A model generated the notes under the pieces. That model was not told the DNA's origin and ran no database searches. It saw nothing but the letters and a program-made list of their open reading frames with translations. Position numbers and translations under genes: made by a program. A stretch of 62,500 nucleotides of DNA from Mesostigma viride (lineage: Eukaryota; Streptophyta; Mesostigmatophyceae; Mesostigmatales; Mesostigmataceae), in NCBI GenBank assembly GCA_009746045.1, contig RPFO01002179.1, forward strand, positions 1-62,500, in the 5' to 3' direction. Each line of letters starts with the position of its first letter. Positions within the stretch are counted from its first letter, which is position 1. Below are positions 21,382-31,339 of the stretch, piece after piece.

Positions 21382-22718
21382 TTAAAAATATAATTACTTA
21401 CAGCAGAGTGAAATCACTCAAACCAAAGCAAACGCCCAGCTATAAACCTATATACAGAGCCATGTCAAAGCTCTATACTACGATAAGACCAATGGAAACG
21501 CCTAACGGGAGGAACCTAATAGCCCTGCTGCACCGCAAAATCAGCCCGCGTACGGCGGAGCATGATGTCAGCCATGGCCCGAGTCAGCGCCACCGACAAG
21601 CGCTGACGCCAATATGACGTCCAGGTCCGCGCCGACCATGGGGCCCGCTGGCCCTCCAGGTCCAGCCGATCCTCCCGGAGCCGGCAACACTCCTTGAAGA
21701 AGGCGGAGGTCAGGGGCCCCATGGCCCCAAACTCCTCCAGGACAAAGGGCACCACACGATGGTGCCCGACGTCGCCGTAGGCCAGGAGCTTGGCCCGCTC
21801 CGCCCGGTCCGCCGTGTAACCTGCCGTGAGGGAGGCCCCAGCCACGTGGCTAAGAGCCAAGGGCCGCGCCACCGAAACGTCAATAAGCAGATGCCGGCCA
21901 CCCCCCTCAAAGTCCAGCACCACGATGTCAGGCCGGTGGTTGGGGGAATAGAAGGCAGCGCCATCCGCATCCTCGGACCGGATGTTCGCGTGGGGGAAAA
22001 CCGACCGAATCATGGCGAGCACCACCGTCAGGAGGACAGTGTGCAAATACAAATACCAATTCTGATTCTGTTGGCCCCCATGCAGGCAAGGTAGTGAGTC
22101 CCCGTGGGATCCAGCGGCTGCCCACAGCTACCACAAGGCCGCCCGGCCGGAACAAGAGGCTGCGGGGCAAATAGCTGGTGCCGGAGCGCCACCGAGTAGT
22201 GGCTGGGAGCCAAGGCGAATGGGGGGGCCATGGGAAGAGCACGAAGGTACGCCGAGCCCACACTCCGCAAGGAAAGCGAGAACAGCCACGCACGTCCCTG
22301 GGCGTTGAGGTCCGCGAAAAGAGCAATCCAATCAGCCGTGTGCAGAATACCCGCGTAGGTTTTCTGGTGTTTATCGATGACGCGAGCAGGGAATGCGGCG
22401 GGAGATTGAACGGAGGCGACCGAGGGAGTGCCGCGAGGGAGGTGGCGCTGTACCGCCTGAGCGGCACGGACGGGAGAACAGGCCTGCTGGATCTCAGCAT
22501 AGGCCTCCTGGATGGCGGTGACGAAGGGCAAAGGGCTGCTGGGGTCCAGGAGGTCAGGCGCTGCCGTTGCCAAAAGGGGCAGGAGCCGGCAGCTTTCCGC
22601 CCACGACTGAGCGACGGAGCCCAAAAATGCTGCTGGGGCCAGCCGGGCGGCACGAGTCAGACCGCAGCCACCCATCCGTGCAGGCAGGGAGGCAATGCGA
22701 ATAGCATGTGGCGGGAGG
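21382..22718 (-). mobile_element. LINE-R copy 1 (restriction-like endonuclease LINE), 5'-truncated
   Basis: Flanked by direct repeats TCTATCTATATA at 21370-21381 and 22719-22730, as expected of target-primed insertion, although the target is microsatellite-like. On the minus strand it encodes the region after the RT: MGGCGLTRAARLAPAAFLGS, then a C-X2-C-X9-H-X3-C knuckle, then the endonuclease-like domain. Compared with copy 2, a G run after the knuckle is one base shorter (5 versus 6, near 22077), so the frame breaks just before the endonuclease. Its 3' end lacks poly(A) and ends ...AATTATATTTTTAA. About 910 bp are nearly identical to and inverted relative to copy 2. Confidence 0.85.
21516..22715 (-). 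pseudogene. LINE-R C-terminal polyprotein, frameshifted
   Basis: Two overlapping frames. 22715 down to 22028 holds the thumb-like region and zinc knuckle (PCGSCGQPLDPTGTHYLAC). 22052 down to 21516 holds the endonuclease-like domain: RPDIVVLDFEGGGRHLLIDV, a PD-X15-D pattern, then ADRAERAKLLAYGDV and VPFVLEEFGAMG. This zinc-knuckle plus PD-D order is typical of R2/NeSL/CRE-like LINEs, whose nuclease nicks the target. The one-base deletion separates the two parts. Confidence 0.75.
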
Positions 22719-22730
22719 TCTATCTATATA

Positions 22731-22798
22731 CAACATCTATCTACAACATCTATCTACAACATCTATCTACAACATCTATCTACAACATCAAAAGCCAA
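22731..22798. repeat. 13-bp tandem tail (ATCTATCTACAAC)n of LINE-H
   Basis: About four to five copies of a 13-bp unit immediately after the stop region of the minus-strand LINE-H coding sequence. It probably represents the LINE's repetitive 3' tail. LINE-R copy 1 inserted into it. Confidence 0.6.
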
Positions 22799-23002
22799 CT
22801 AGTCTAAGCTCGCTACCCTAGGGAACCTTCTGACGTGCTTCCAGTATGTTTGCACACGCGGGCGCTGCCCCACCGACAGGACCTGGGGTTCGTTGTCCTC
22901 TATGACCTGGGCCCACTTGGCCTTGTCCATCATCTTGTTCCAAATCACAGAGAGACCTACTAGCCCCCCCATGTCTGCGACTAGCTGTACGTTCTTTGAA
23001 GG

Positions 23003-24327
23003 CAGTGATGCGCCATACGCCGTATTATACGCCGTATTTAGCGTATTATGCGCGATACGCAAGCGGCGCGTACGAAAATGGGGTACTTTTATACGCAACG
23101 CGTATTTTTGCGCATTTTTGCGTATTTTCGCGTATTTTTGGCGTGTTTTTGGCTTACGTGGTGGGTTTTGGCATCATTTTACAGCCCGCGTTGCTTGCCT
23201 AGACTGCGGCGCGCCGACCTGTAGTAGGAACAAATAATTGTGTGATGAGCTAGCTAGTGTATAATGCACTAAAGCTAAAAGCGCGTTCATTGTGACTTGT
23301 GAAGGCGGGAATGTGAAGGCGGGAAGGCTGAAGATTCATCATCAAGAAGGTGATAAGGTGTGCCAGCAACGTCGTGGTCGTCTGGCACCTATATCGTAGC
23401 ATAATATCGACATCCAGGCATGGCTGACACGAATGAGTCAATGGAACACGATGATGATGTGCGGCCCGATGAAGAAGAGGCCACATCCGAAACTGTCTGG
23501 ACATACATTAGCAAAGAGCGCATCCTCAAGAATGGGCAGCAGACAAATAACTACTACATGGATGATGGAGTACTCCGTTACAGGCTGCTGGTCGAGCAGG
23601 CGGAGAAGGAAAGCAATACCAGGAAGAGGAAGGCGACTAGTGACGCCAAGAAGCAGGCTGATGTGCGGGCGGCACTTAAAGACAGGCTTGCAGACGTTGT
23701 AGAAACCGACGCCTCTAACTGGGTGTCCGCTCATGCCAGCAACACCTCGGGGCGCGCTGCTGGGGCGGCTGGGCCAAGCGGATCATCAAAGGGCCAATCC
23801 ACCGACGGTAATTTGCCCGCACCTTATGGGCTCAGCAAAGAGCAGCTGGACGAGGAGCTGTGCGAGGCATTCATTTGCGCCTTTCAATGCCATCGACGCC
23901 CTTCAATGTCATCGACACCTCGGGGCAATGTATAGTGCATTCATATCTTGAGTTCTACAAATTTATTATCCTTTCCAGTGAGTTGTGAATTGATACGTAC
24001 TGGTATTGATACTGAGTTGCATGTTGTCTCGATTTTGAAGAGAAACTATCAAGTTAGACCGTTAGAAACTATGCTTGTATTTCTAGGTAGTGATGACAAT
24101 GCCAAGGTCATGCTATATATGTCATGTATAGCCAAAAGGTATGGCAAAAACACCAGCAGACCATGCTTGGTTGCTCAGAATGTTGAAAACCCCTCAAAAC
24201 CATGCCAAACAAGGGGTTTTCAACAGTTAGCGTACGATTAGCGTATAATACATTATACACCGCGTAGTATACATTATACACCTGGGGCCGCGTACGACGC
24301 GTACGTATCGCGTATGGCCCATCACTG
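23003..24327 (+). mobile_element. hAT transposon, internally deleted (hAT-1)
   Basis: Perfect 8-bp TSD TTTGAAGG at 22995-23002 and 24328-24335. Termini are CAGTGATGCGCCATACGC and its inverse GCGTATGGCCCATCACTG. Both subterminal regions are rich in CGTAT/ATACG motifs, likely transposase-binding sites. Total 1325 bp. It interrupts LINE-H between PSKNVQ and the KAHTFK side. The coding part keeps only the N-terminal piece of a transposase. Confidence 0.92.
23420..23935 (+). pseudogene. hAT transposase N-terminal remnant
   Basis: ATG at 23420; 171 codons. It starts with an acidic stretch, then a segment around VWTYISKERILKNGQQTNNYY, a Lys/Arg-rich part and a Ser/Gly linker, ending LSKEQLDEELCEAFICA. 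A frameshift at about 23880 moves the conserved hAT-like continuation PFNAIDALQ into the next frame. The catalytic RNase H core and dimerisation domain are absent. It cannot be an active transposase. Confidence 0.65.
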
Positions 24328-24791
24328 TTTGAAGGTGTGGGCCTTGCGGGGGCGAGCATTGCCGGGCCCGGCCCACGTAAGGAGGTGCCGGCCAGGCTGA
24401 GCTGGGCGCAGCCCCGCGGGGGGGCCACGCGTGAGGTGTCTACCTGGTTGGTGCGAGCTAAGTGCCCTACTAGCTGCAGGCAACGCTGGTGCTGGTGATA
24501 TATGGAATGACGAGGTACAGGTCCTCAATTTGCGAACCCTAATTTGCGAACATGAGCAGCATAGCCTACTCGGAAAATGGATCGCAGCATCTTGGTGACC
24601 GCGCCGTCCAGCTTGCGGGCCAGGTCGGCGGTGAGGGTCCACGTCTCGGCCCCGCGTACGTAAGAACAGGGAGAACGAGGACCTTAAGGGGACTCGCACG
24701 TCCAAAAGCCTGAAAAACAGACTTTAGTGAGTATCAGTTCCAATGCACATGGGAACCATCTAGTGATGATTGGGTACCATAAATATGATGT

Positions 24792-25571
24792 CGTGCGTGG
24801 CTGTTCTCGCTTTCCTTGCGGAGTGTGGGCTCGGCGTACCTTCGTGCTCTTCCCATGGCCCCCCCATTCGCCTTGGCTCCCAGCCACTACTCGGTGGCGC
24901 TCCGGCACCAGCTATTTGCCCCGCAGCCTCTTGTTCCGGCCGGGCGGCCTTGTGGTAGCTGTGGGCAGCCGCTGGATCCCACGGGGACTCACTACCTTGC
25001 CTGCATGGGGGGCCAACAGAATCAGAATTGGTATTTGTATTTGCACACTGTCCTCCTGACGGTGGTGCTCGCCATGATTCGGTCGGTTTTCCCCCACGCG
25101 AACATCCGGTCCGAGGATGCGGATGGCGCTGCCTTCTATTCCCCCAACCACCGGCCTGACATCGTGGTGCTGGACTTTGAGGGGGGTGGCCGGCATCTGC
25201 TTATTGACGTTTCGGTGGCGCGGCCCTTGGCTCTTAGCCACGTGGCTGGGGCCTCCCTCACGGCAGGTTACACGGCGGACCGGGCGGAGCGGGCCAAGCT
25301 CCTGGCCTACGGCGACGTCGGGCACCATCGTGTGGTGCCCTTTGTCCTGGAGGAGTTTGGGGCCATGGGGCCCCTGACCTCCGCCTTCTTCAAGGAGTGT
25401 TGCCGGCTCCGGGAGGACCGGCTGGACCTGGAGGGCCAGCGGGCCCCATGGTCGGCGCGGACCTGGACGTCATATTGGCGTCAGCGCTTGTCGGTGGCGC
25501 TGACTCGGGCCATGGCTGACATCATGCTCCGCCGTACGCGGGCTGATTTTGCGGTGCAGCAGGGCTATTAG
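24792..25571 (+). CDS. LINE-R zinc knuckle and restriction-like endonuclease domain, partial
   Basis: 5'-truncated but otherwise open frame ending TTCGGTGCAGCAGGGCTATTAG-type stop at 25571. Order: RALPMAPPFALAPSHYSVALRH segment, C-X2-C-X9-H-X3-C knuckle (CGSCG...THYLAC), linker, PD-X15-D nuclease-like motif (PDIVVLDF, LLIDVSVARP), ADRAERAKLLAYGDV helix and C-terminal basic tail ending ADFAVQQGY. In R2-like LINEs this module cleaves the target strand. It has the six-G run that copy 1 lacks. It has no RT and so is not autonomous. Confidence 0.78.
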   Translation, partial: RAWLFSLSLRSVGSAYLRALPMAPPFALAPSHYSVALRHQLFAPQPLVPAGRPCGSCGQPLDPTGTHYLACMGGQQNQNWYLYLHTVLLTVVLAMIRSVFPHANIRSEDADGAAFYSPNHRPDIVVLDFEGGGRHLLIDVSVARPLALSHVAGASLTAGYTADRAERAKLLAYGDVGHHRVVPFVLEEFGAMGPLTSAFFKECCRLREDRLDLEGQRAPWSARTWTSYWRQRLSVALTRAMADIMLRRTRADFAVQQGY

Positions 25572-25706
25572 GTTCCTCCCGTTAGGCGTTTCCATTGGTC
25601 TTATCGTAGTATAGAGCTTTGACATGGCTCTGTATATAGGTTTATAGCTGGGCGTTTGCTTTGGTTTGAGTGATTTTACTCTGCTGTAAGTAATTATATT
25701 TTTAAA
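24792..25706 (+). mobile_element. LINE-R copy 2, 5'-truncated
   Basis: Flanked by a 13-bp TSD ATAAATATGATGT at 24779-24791 and 25707-25719, which fixes both ends (915 bp). It inserted inside transposon B. It is in inverted orientation to copy 1, about 2.5 kb away, and nearly identical over 910 bp. Its coding frame is intact to the natural stop at 25571. Confidence 0.92.
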
Positions 25707-27909
25707 ATAAATATGATGTTTGGACATTCATACCACCACTTGTTGGGGGTACTACCCCCAACCACGCACCGGTGGCGAGCTAAAAATAGAAAAAGACGCT
25801 ATTTATGAGATATTTTGCCCAAGACAAACCACTTGTCTAAATGACCTGCCCATACATTTCTGCAAAGTTCCCCCACTTTTTTAAAAGCTGGGCTATTTAC
25901 ATGGCCAAAATGGTCACATTTGTTTGAGTTATTAATTTTCCCGCAAAATGGGTACTTTTTTTAGCAAAAAAAAATAAATCAAATCATTAACACATCAGAT
26001 TGGGTCATCCATACATTTTAAATTCCACTGAGTGGGGGGAAACACACTGCCAAAATTTGAGCTCATTCTGACAAGCGTAGCTCAAGTTATTGATTTTCCT
26101 GTGATGCCACCTGGGTAGACGCTAAAAGAGAATTGAGCTAGTGCTGAGCCAAAATGACATCTGTTTTGCTACCCTAGACACCCAAAAACATGCCCACTTT
26201 GATCACGGAGTGTGAGGAGGATGTCCGGAGCGTCATACGCCCCACCCCTCCATCGGCACAGCCAGCCTTGTGAGTCTACCCTTATCAACAAGGCTGGTAG
26301 GACGACACGCCTGAGCAGCATATGTCATGCCTATCTCAGGCTAATAATGTGCGATTTTGTGCCAACAACCAAGTTGTTCCACCCAACAACACATTAAAAA
26401 CCCTGTTCCAAAATGCCCAACAAGCCGGACATGTGGAGGACCACACATGCAGTATATAAAGAGAAAATAAGCTGACTTTTTATCCAGCCAACCTGTGGCT
26501 AGCTGCTCTGGTTAGCATGACAAAGGCTATCATTTACTCAGTGGGAAAGGTGAAGAGACCATTGGAACAACCTACCTGACGCATGTGCCACCAAAGCATT
26601 GTGTCCCGCAAAATGCACACTGCCTCCTTTCTAACAAGGACGAGCCACTTTCTTTAGGAGACAGGTGCCAGCTCGTCAGTGTCTGGGGAAAATGATGCCG
26701 CTGCTTAGGAAGACCGCGTGAATTTCCTCGAACACAACTGTCTATAAAGCAAAAGAAATTTCAGAGAAGCATGTAAATAAAAGCATTACACCTTCCCGAC
26801 AGGTTGTGGGCCACGCGCTGCAGCAAGCCAGCCACGTCACAGACGAACTTGCTAAAAAACATCCAGGAATCTAGCGATGCAGCGCCAGGACCCGCAAGTT
26901 CATGGCTGCATCTGGCCGGAAAGAAGGCAAAAAGCTTACGCTCAACGAGCTAAGAAAGCAGGAAAGCGCTATCTTAGGACGTTTAATACAAGAACGTACC
27001 ATAACGGGCATTTATTCGTGCCCAGGCGCACAAGAAAGGCCACCCTTTCATGGAGAGGTCGGGCGCGCATCGCGCAGGCCTAATGTTATCTTACCGCAAA
27101 ATGACGGGAAAGGTAAGGATAGCAGCGGGAATTTTTACGGCTTTAGAAACATCATTAAACTAGCTTCCATTAGGACCATCAAAACTGGCAACAATCGACA
27201 ATCACACCTGCAGGCATCCATTATACTTTATTCATCCCGACAGAAATTCAGGCCGGACCCCCCCTGCCGATGGTAAAGAAAAAAAGCCCACGACATTATA
27301 GATCGCAACCATCCCACCATAAAGTAGAATCAGTAACTAATTTTCTCCAACAATCGAGCATTTTTTCTGCTTTCCGCGAGCCAGATTTGTCACGTTTCGT
27401 CTAAAAGCAGTCGCCATGGCCACTTCCGCAAGGGGTGCGCGCACCGTGCACCCACTTTTCACGGTACGGAGGGTACCGCGGAATTTTTTTGGCGCGGAAA
27501 AAATTCGCCGCGCCGAGTCCCCTTAAACAGGTCCTGTTTCTCTATCTTGCCCAGGGGCTTGCGCCACAGGGCCCGGTATTGGCGTAAAGCGTGCCAGGCG
27601 AGGGAGATGCGGTGGTCCACATCGGCCTCGCAGCTGGGGAGGAGGCTGCCCAGCAACTTGACGCGGTCCCGATACAGGACTCGAGAGCCGTCAATGAGAA
27701 AGAGGGAGGGCTAAGTGATCGAGCCCAATCGCCAGCGCCTCTGTCTTCTTGCTGACGTCTCAAGCCCTACTGCGCGGGCCTCGATTGCCAGGTGAGTCAC
27801 TGAAGCCACGTCTAGGCACGTGCTCAGTGTCCTCGAAGAGGGTGGTGTCGTCTGCATAGGTGATGTCCGCCAGCCAAATCTCCGTTTCCGCCCCGCCATG
27901 CCAGAAATG

Positions 27910-29406
27910 TCATGGCTGTGTTTGTCGCGCGCCGCTTGATGGAGGAGGTGTGTCGCCTTTGCCCTGACAGTTTGCCGCTGGTCTTCATTTTTGTTGACTA
28001 TATCAAGGCCTTTGACACGGTCCTCTGGGAGGCTCTTTGGGCCATCCTAGCTCTGGATCGGGTGCCACCAGCGTTTATTGCTGCCATTCGTCGACTGTAT
28101 GAGGGCTCACAGGCAGTAGTGCGGACTAGCTGCGGAAGGCACCACCCCACCATTCCCCCTTCACGACGAGGTGTGGCAAGGAATTGTGTCCTGTCCCCAT
28201 ACCTGTTCATTATTGTCGTGGACCACGTCATGCGCCAGGCACGTGCGCGCTTTACTGCTCTTAAGAGGTTCAAGCCAGGCTTGAACATCCTTAACGAGCG
28301 TGGGCACGGCGGGGTTAGCACGGGTTACCGCCTGGCTGACCTGATTTATGCGGACGACACCACCCTCATCGCGCGCCCCGAGCACATTCAGACCTGGCTG
28401 GACTGTCTGGGCCTGGAGGCGAGGGCGGTGGGGTTGGAGATTAGTGTCAAAACTGAGGCGATGGTGATTGGGGCCTCCAGTCGCCCACCGCTGCCGCGCC
28501 TGCTCGACGGGATGGAGGTCCCGTTCCGCGACCGCTTCAAACTGTTGCATGGGGAGCATGCTCCCTGACACCGCCGACGATGTGGACGTCCGCATTGGCC
28601 TGACCTGGGCTACTACTAAGGCTTCGTTCGCTCAACACCTACTGGCGCTCCAAGGGCCTGGACGAGCACCGCAAGCGCATATATGCTCTTCAAGGTCCCG
28701 GTCCTCACGGTGCTCACGTATCAGCGCCGAGGCGTGGACACTCACGGCAACATTGCAATGTGCCTCTCATGGCAGCTAAGCTAGACGGCACGGTAACCAG
28801 GATGCTCCGACAGGTCCTGAATGTAGGGTTTTTTCCGCGTAGGTCATTAGAGTCTTTGTATCACGGTATGCCTCGTATTTCGGACGAGATTAGGCAGCGT
28901 AGGATAGCATTTGTAGGACATCTTGCTCGCACCAGCCGCCAGGTCGACACCGCCCTTGGTCTGGCCGGTCCCCAGCGGCTCGGCCAACCAGGGCGCCGGC
29001 ATATTTTGACCTGGCCTGGCCCCAAGAACATTCCTAAAAGGGTAGGGAAACATGCCATGACTTATTATATACCCAGATGTTGCTGGCCGACCTACTAGTG
29101 GTCCCAGCCCAGTTTGAATACCGCATGCCCTCGATCTCTCTCTCTTCTTTGGACTGCCATGCAGGACAAGATGCGGTGGCAGAAGATTGTCAAGGCTCAC
29201 ACGCCAGCCCCTGCGGGCAAGCCGCCTCCCCCCAAGAGGAGGAGCCGTTTTGATGAGTAGCGTAGATTATTAGGCTTTTCTAGACTAGATAGCTTAGAGT
29301 TAGGTTAGTTCGATTACGCGGCTTCCTCCACTCCACCCATCCATCCTGGAATATGTGCTACTACATGATCTCCCAACGGAGGCATGTTATAATTTAATTT
29401 AATTTA
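27910..29406 (+). mobile_element. LINE-P copy 1, 5'-truncated, inserted in LINE-H
   Basis: 12-bp TSD ATGCCAGAAATG at 27898-27909 and 29407-29418 fixes the ends (1497 bp). The 3' end is GGAGGCATGTTATAATTTAA followed by AATTT-type repeats instead of poly(A). It carries the RT from the palm onward and a 3' untranslated region of about 140 bp. Confidence 0.92.
27912..29259 (+). pseudogene. LINE-P reverse transcriptase, frameshifted
   Basis: 27912-28568 reads MAVFVARRLMEEV, FVDYIKAFDTVLWEALW (palm, first Asp), GYRLADLIYADDTTLI (catalytic YADD) and KTEAMVIGASS. An altered stretch at about 28548-28565, where the related copy reads FKLLGSWLPDT, ends this frame. Later parts continue in other frames: WATTKAS.., then 28760-29098 with LDGTVTRMLRQVLNVGF, SDEIRQRRIAFVGHLAR and RHILTWPGPKNIPKRVGK. 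Compared with 37879-38794 it has several indels and is dead. Confidence 0.82.
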
Positions 29407-30564
29407 ATGCCAGAAATGGTTCTCGACCTGCACGTACCCCTGGTTCCCTACCCACGATGCGGGCAAATCGCTTCCGCGCCTGAATCATTACGTATTCGAC
29501 CACAATATAATGAACAGGTCTAGGGCGACAGCACGCAGCCCTGCCACACACCCTTCTATAGCTGTAAAAAAGGGCATGGTGGCGTGGTCCCGTAGGAAGT
29601 GCGCATGCACCGAAGTGGTGGACCCTTCATACAGGTTGCGGATGACAGCAATAAGGGGGCGGGGGATCCGGAACAGAGCGAGGATGTCCCACAGCGCAGG
29701 CCAGAAAACCGAATCGAAGGCTTTGATGAAGTCTGGACACCAGCACAAGGTGCAGAGGGGACTCACCAGGCTGAAGGCGTTGCAGTACTTCTGGACACAA
29801 AGCGGCGAGTAGCGAAAAGCGCCTGTACTGTGTTGCGACCTGAACGGAAGCCGTGCTGAGTCTCGCTGAGGTGACCGTCCAGGGCCGTGCGCAGGCGTTT
29901 CAGGATGGGCCGGGCACTTTGGATGCACACCCCTCGATGTAGACCGGGGTCGGCTGGCGACCCCTTGTTCTTCGGTACAGCATCGTGTTAAAACTGTGTT
30001 GCCAGGCCGCTGGGGGCGGTTGCGACGCCAGTTATATATACATCGATTCCTTGCGGAATCGATACTAAGCGCTTAGTATCGTTTCCGTCAGGAATCAAGG
30101 TATATAACTAAAACTTTTGCTTGCGCCGGCAAGGCTAAGGCCGATACTAGTCGGGTCATCGAATTGGCTATTCGATTATTGAAGTTGCCTATTCGACCAT
30201 CGAACTTTCCTATTCGATTATCGAATTTTCCTTATTCGATTGTCGAAATTTCCTATTCGACGGGGGGTCAGAGGCCAGCGGCCTATCATACTCGGTGCCC
30301 AGCGAGCCACCGAACTAGGCCTAGTCGATTATAGCGAGACATCGCGTGGAAATTAGCCGATTTCGGGGACTTAGCCGATTTTCGGAGCGACGTCGAACAA
30401 CACAGATGATTAGCCGGTTGAGCACATCATATCAGTCGAATAGCTAGCGCTGGTACACCGCCTAGTCAGCGGAGAGCACTTGCCTTATTCGATTAACACA
30501 TTAAGCCGAACGATTAGCGTCCGCAACGTTATTCGCATTTCTAGGCGAAAAATCCACCCCCCGG

Positions 30565-30616
30565 AACGATCCTAGCGGGATTCGAACCCGGGATGCCGGC
30601 GTGTCGCAACAGTCTT
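30565..30616 (-). other. tRNA-like T-arm/B-box sequence
   Basis: On the minus strand, CCCGGGTTCGAATCCCG is a perfect T-arm-like sequence with the pol III B-box. No acceptor or D-arm is found: the place where the 5' half should be is occupied by the palindrome. It is a tRNA or tRNA-SINE relic, not a functional tRNA gene. Confidence 0.45.
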
Positions 30617-30694
30617 AGTTATATACATCGATTCCTTGCGGAATCGATACTAAGCGCTTAGTATCGATTCCGCAAGGAATCGATGTATATAACT
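30617..30694. repeat. Perfect 78-bp palindrome
   Basis: Reads identically on both strands with centre AGCGCT at 30653-30658. Arms contain ATCGATTCC and GGAATCGAT twice. It could extrude as a cruciform or fold into a long hairpin in RNA. Confidence 0.95.
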
Positions 30695-30925
30695 ACGCCA
30701 GCAGAATGCGGTTGCAGATATCCCGGAAGAGCAGCATGACACCAGTGTCCTCGAACTTGGCTGCAAGTTTCACGACCGCGGCCGGAATCTCGTCGGAGCC
30801 GGTGGCGGCCGGCGTCGTAACGCAGACGCTGGACCGCCTCCGTGACCTCGCGGGAGGTGAAAGGAGGCATGTCTGACGGGTCGCCAAGCGGGCCGATCAG
30901 CGGGGGGACTAGGTAGTCTGCCGCT

Positions 30926-31036
30926 GGTCAACCTGGGCGGGGCCGCGGGGGCCCGGCTGGGCCGCCCGGCAGCCAACTTGACCAGGGCAGCCGGGCGGGC
31001 CGGGCGGGCGGGCGGGCGGCGGGCGGGCGGCTGCAT
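30926..31036. repeat. GC-rich low-complexity stretch
   Basis: GGGCGGGC/GGCC-type repeats between the 5' remnant of LINE-H and a LINE-P 3' fragment. No feature beyond composition. Confidence 0.6.
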
Positions 31037-31039
31037 GGT

Positions 31040-31190
31040 GGTAACGTATTCCTTGCTGGATGGGTGGAGGTGGAAGAAGCCGGGCGTAATGGAAGTAACC
31101 TAACTCTAAGCTATCTAGTCTAGAAAATCCTAACTACACTACTCAGCAAAACGCCCCTTCCTCTTGGGGGGAGGTGGCACGCCACCATGC
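31040..31190 (-). mobile_element. LINE-P 3' end fragment
   Basis: Matches in reverse the 3' untranslated region and last codons of LINE-P (PPPKRRRR..DE stop, TAGTCTAGAAA, CCATCC...GGAATA). It lacks the AATTT tail. Confidence 0.7.
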
Positions 31191-31194
31191 CCTC

Positions 31195-31335
31195 TCCAAA
31201 AGGGGTGGTGGCAGGGCTGCGTGCTCTCGCCATACCTGTACGTCTATGATTGTTTAAATAATTTATTGTGGTTGAATACGTAATGATTTAGGCACGCAAG
31301 CGGTTTGCTCGCATTGTGGGTAGGGTACCCGGAGT
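31195..31335 (+). mobile_element. LINE-H-type RT fragment, plus strand
   Basis: GGCAGGGCTGCGTGCT and GTTGAATACGTAATGATTTAGGC match, in inverted orientation, the RT segment at 29440-29570. Short degenerate relic. Confidence 0.55.
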
Positions 31336-31339
31336 GAAG

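Larger units (their letters stand above)
24688..27522 (-). mobile_element. TTAA/GGGGA-family transposon, copy B
   Basis: TSD TTAA at 24684-24687 and 27523-27526. Termini GGGGACTCG and, inverted, CGAGTCCCC match each other over 9 bp. Without LINE-R copy 2 and its duplication the element is about 1907 bp, close to the 1913 bp copy at 34226. It interrupts LINE-H between ..KIEKQDLFK and VLVLPVLTY. The interior carries the family blocks (CAATCGAGCATTTTTTC, GGCATTTATTCGTGCCC) and a small basic frame at 26877-27083. No transposase domain is recognised, so it is non-autonomous. Termini and TTAA target are compatible with piggyBac, Kolobok or Sola3 types; I cannot choose. Confidence 0.88.
30030..30694. 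mobile_element. Fold-back element with palindromic ends
   Basis: 665 bp, flanked by a 5-bp direct repeat ACGCC (30025-30029 and 30695-30699). The outer sequences are AGTTATATA and TATATAACT. Each end is itself a long palindrome of the same sequence: 30030-30109 (imperfect) and 30617-30694 (perfect). The interior has four diverged ATTCGATTATCGAAT-type short palindromes (30160-30265) and a tRNA-like B-box near the right end. No coding capacity. It interrupts LINE-H after DICNRILLAG. I know of no named superfamily with this design. Confidence 0.8.
22731..30925 (-). mobile_element. LINE-H: old minus-strand LINE split by nested insertions
   Basis: One LINE in five pieces, read right to left: 30700-30925, 29419-30029, 27527-27897, 24336-24683 and 22731-22994. 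Domains appear in the correct RT order. They are an N-terminal segment (PPFTSREV..A.QRLR, GSDEIPAAVVKLAAKFED), the palm with DFIKAFDSVFWPALWDIL, YADDTTL, then RISLAWHALRQYRALW, RGAETWTLTADLARKLDGAV, GRHLLTWAGPG, and the C-terminus IWNKMMDKAKWAQVIEDNEP. The gaps are a fold-back element, LINE-P1, transposon B and hAT-1, each with its own TSD, so removing them rejoins the frames. The remains contain frameshifts. The left flank continues at 21361-21369 beyond LINE-R copy 1. Class: APE-type or related non-LTR element; the endonuclease part is missing. Confidence 0.85.

Noticed and set aside
24684-24908. Minus-strand ORF MPERHRVVAGSQ.. as a gene
   Set aside because: Antisense of LINE-R copy 2; the same antisense peptide occurs at copy 1.
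30565-30616. Functional tRNA gene
   Set aside because: Only the T-arm/B-box side is present; no D-arm or acceptor pairing.
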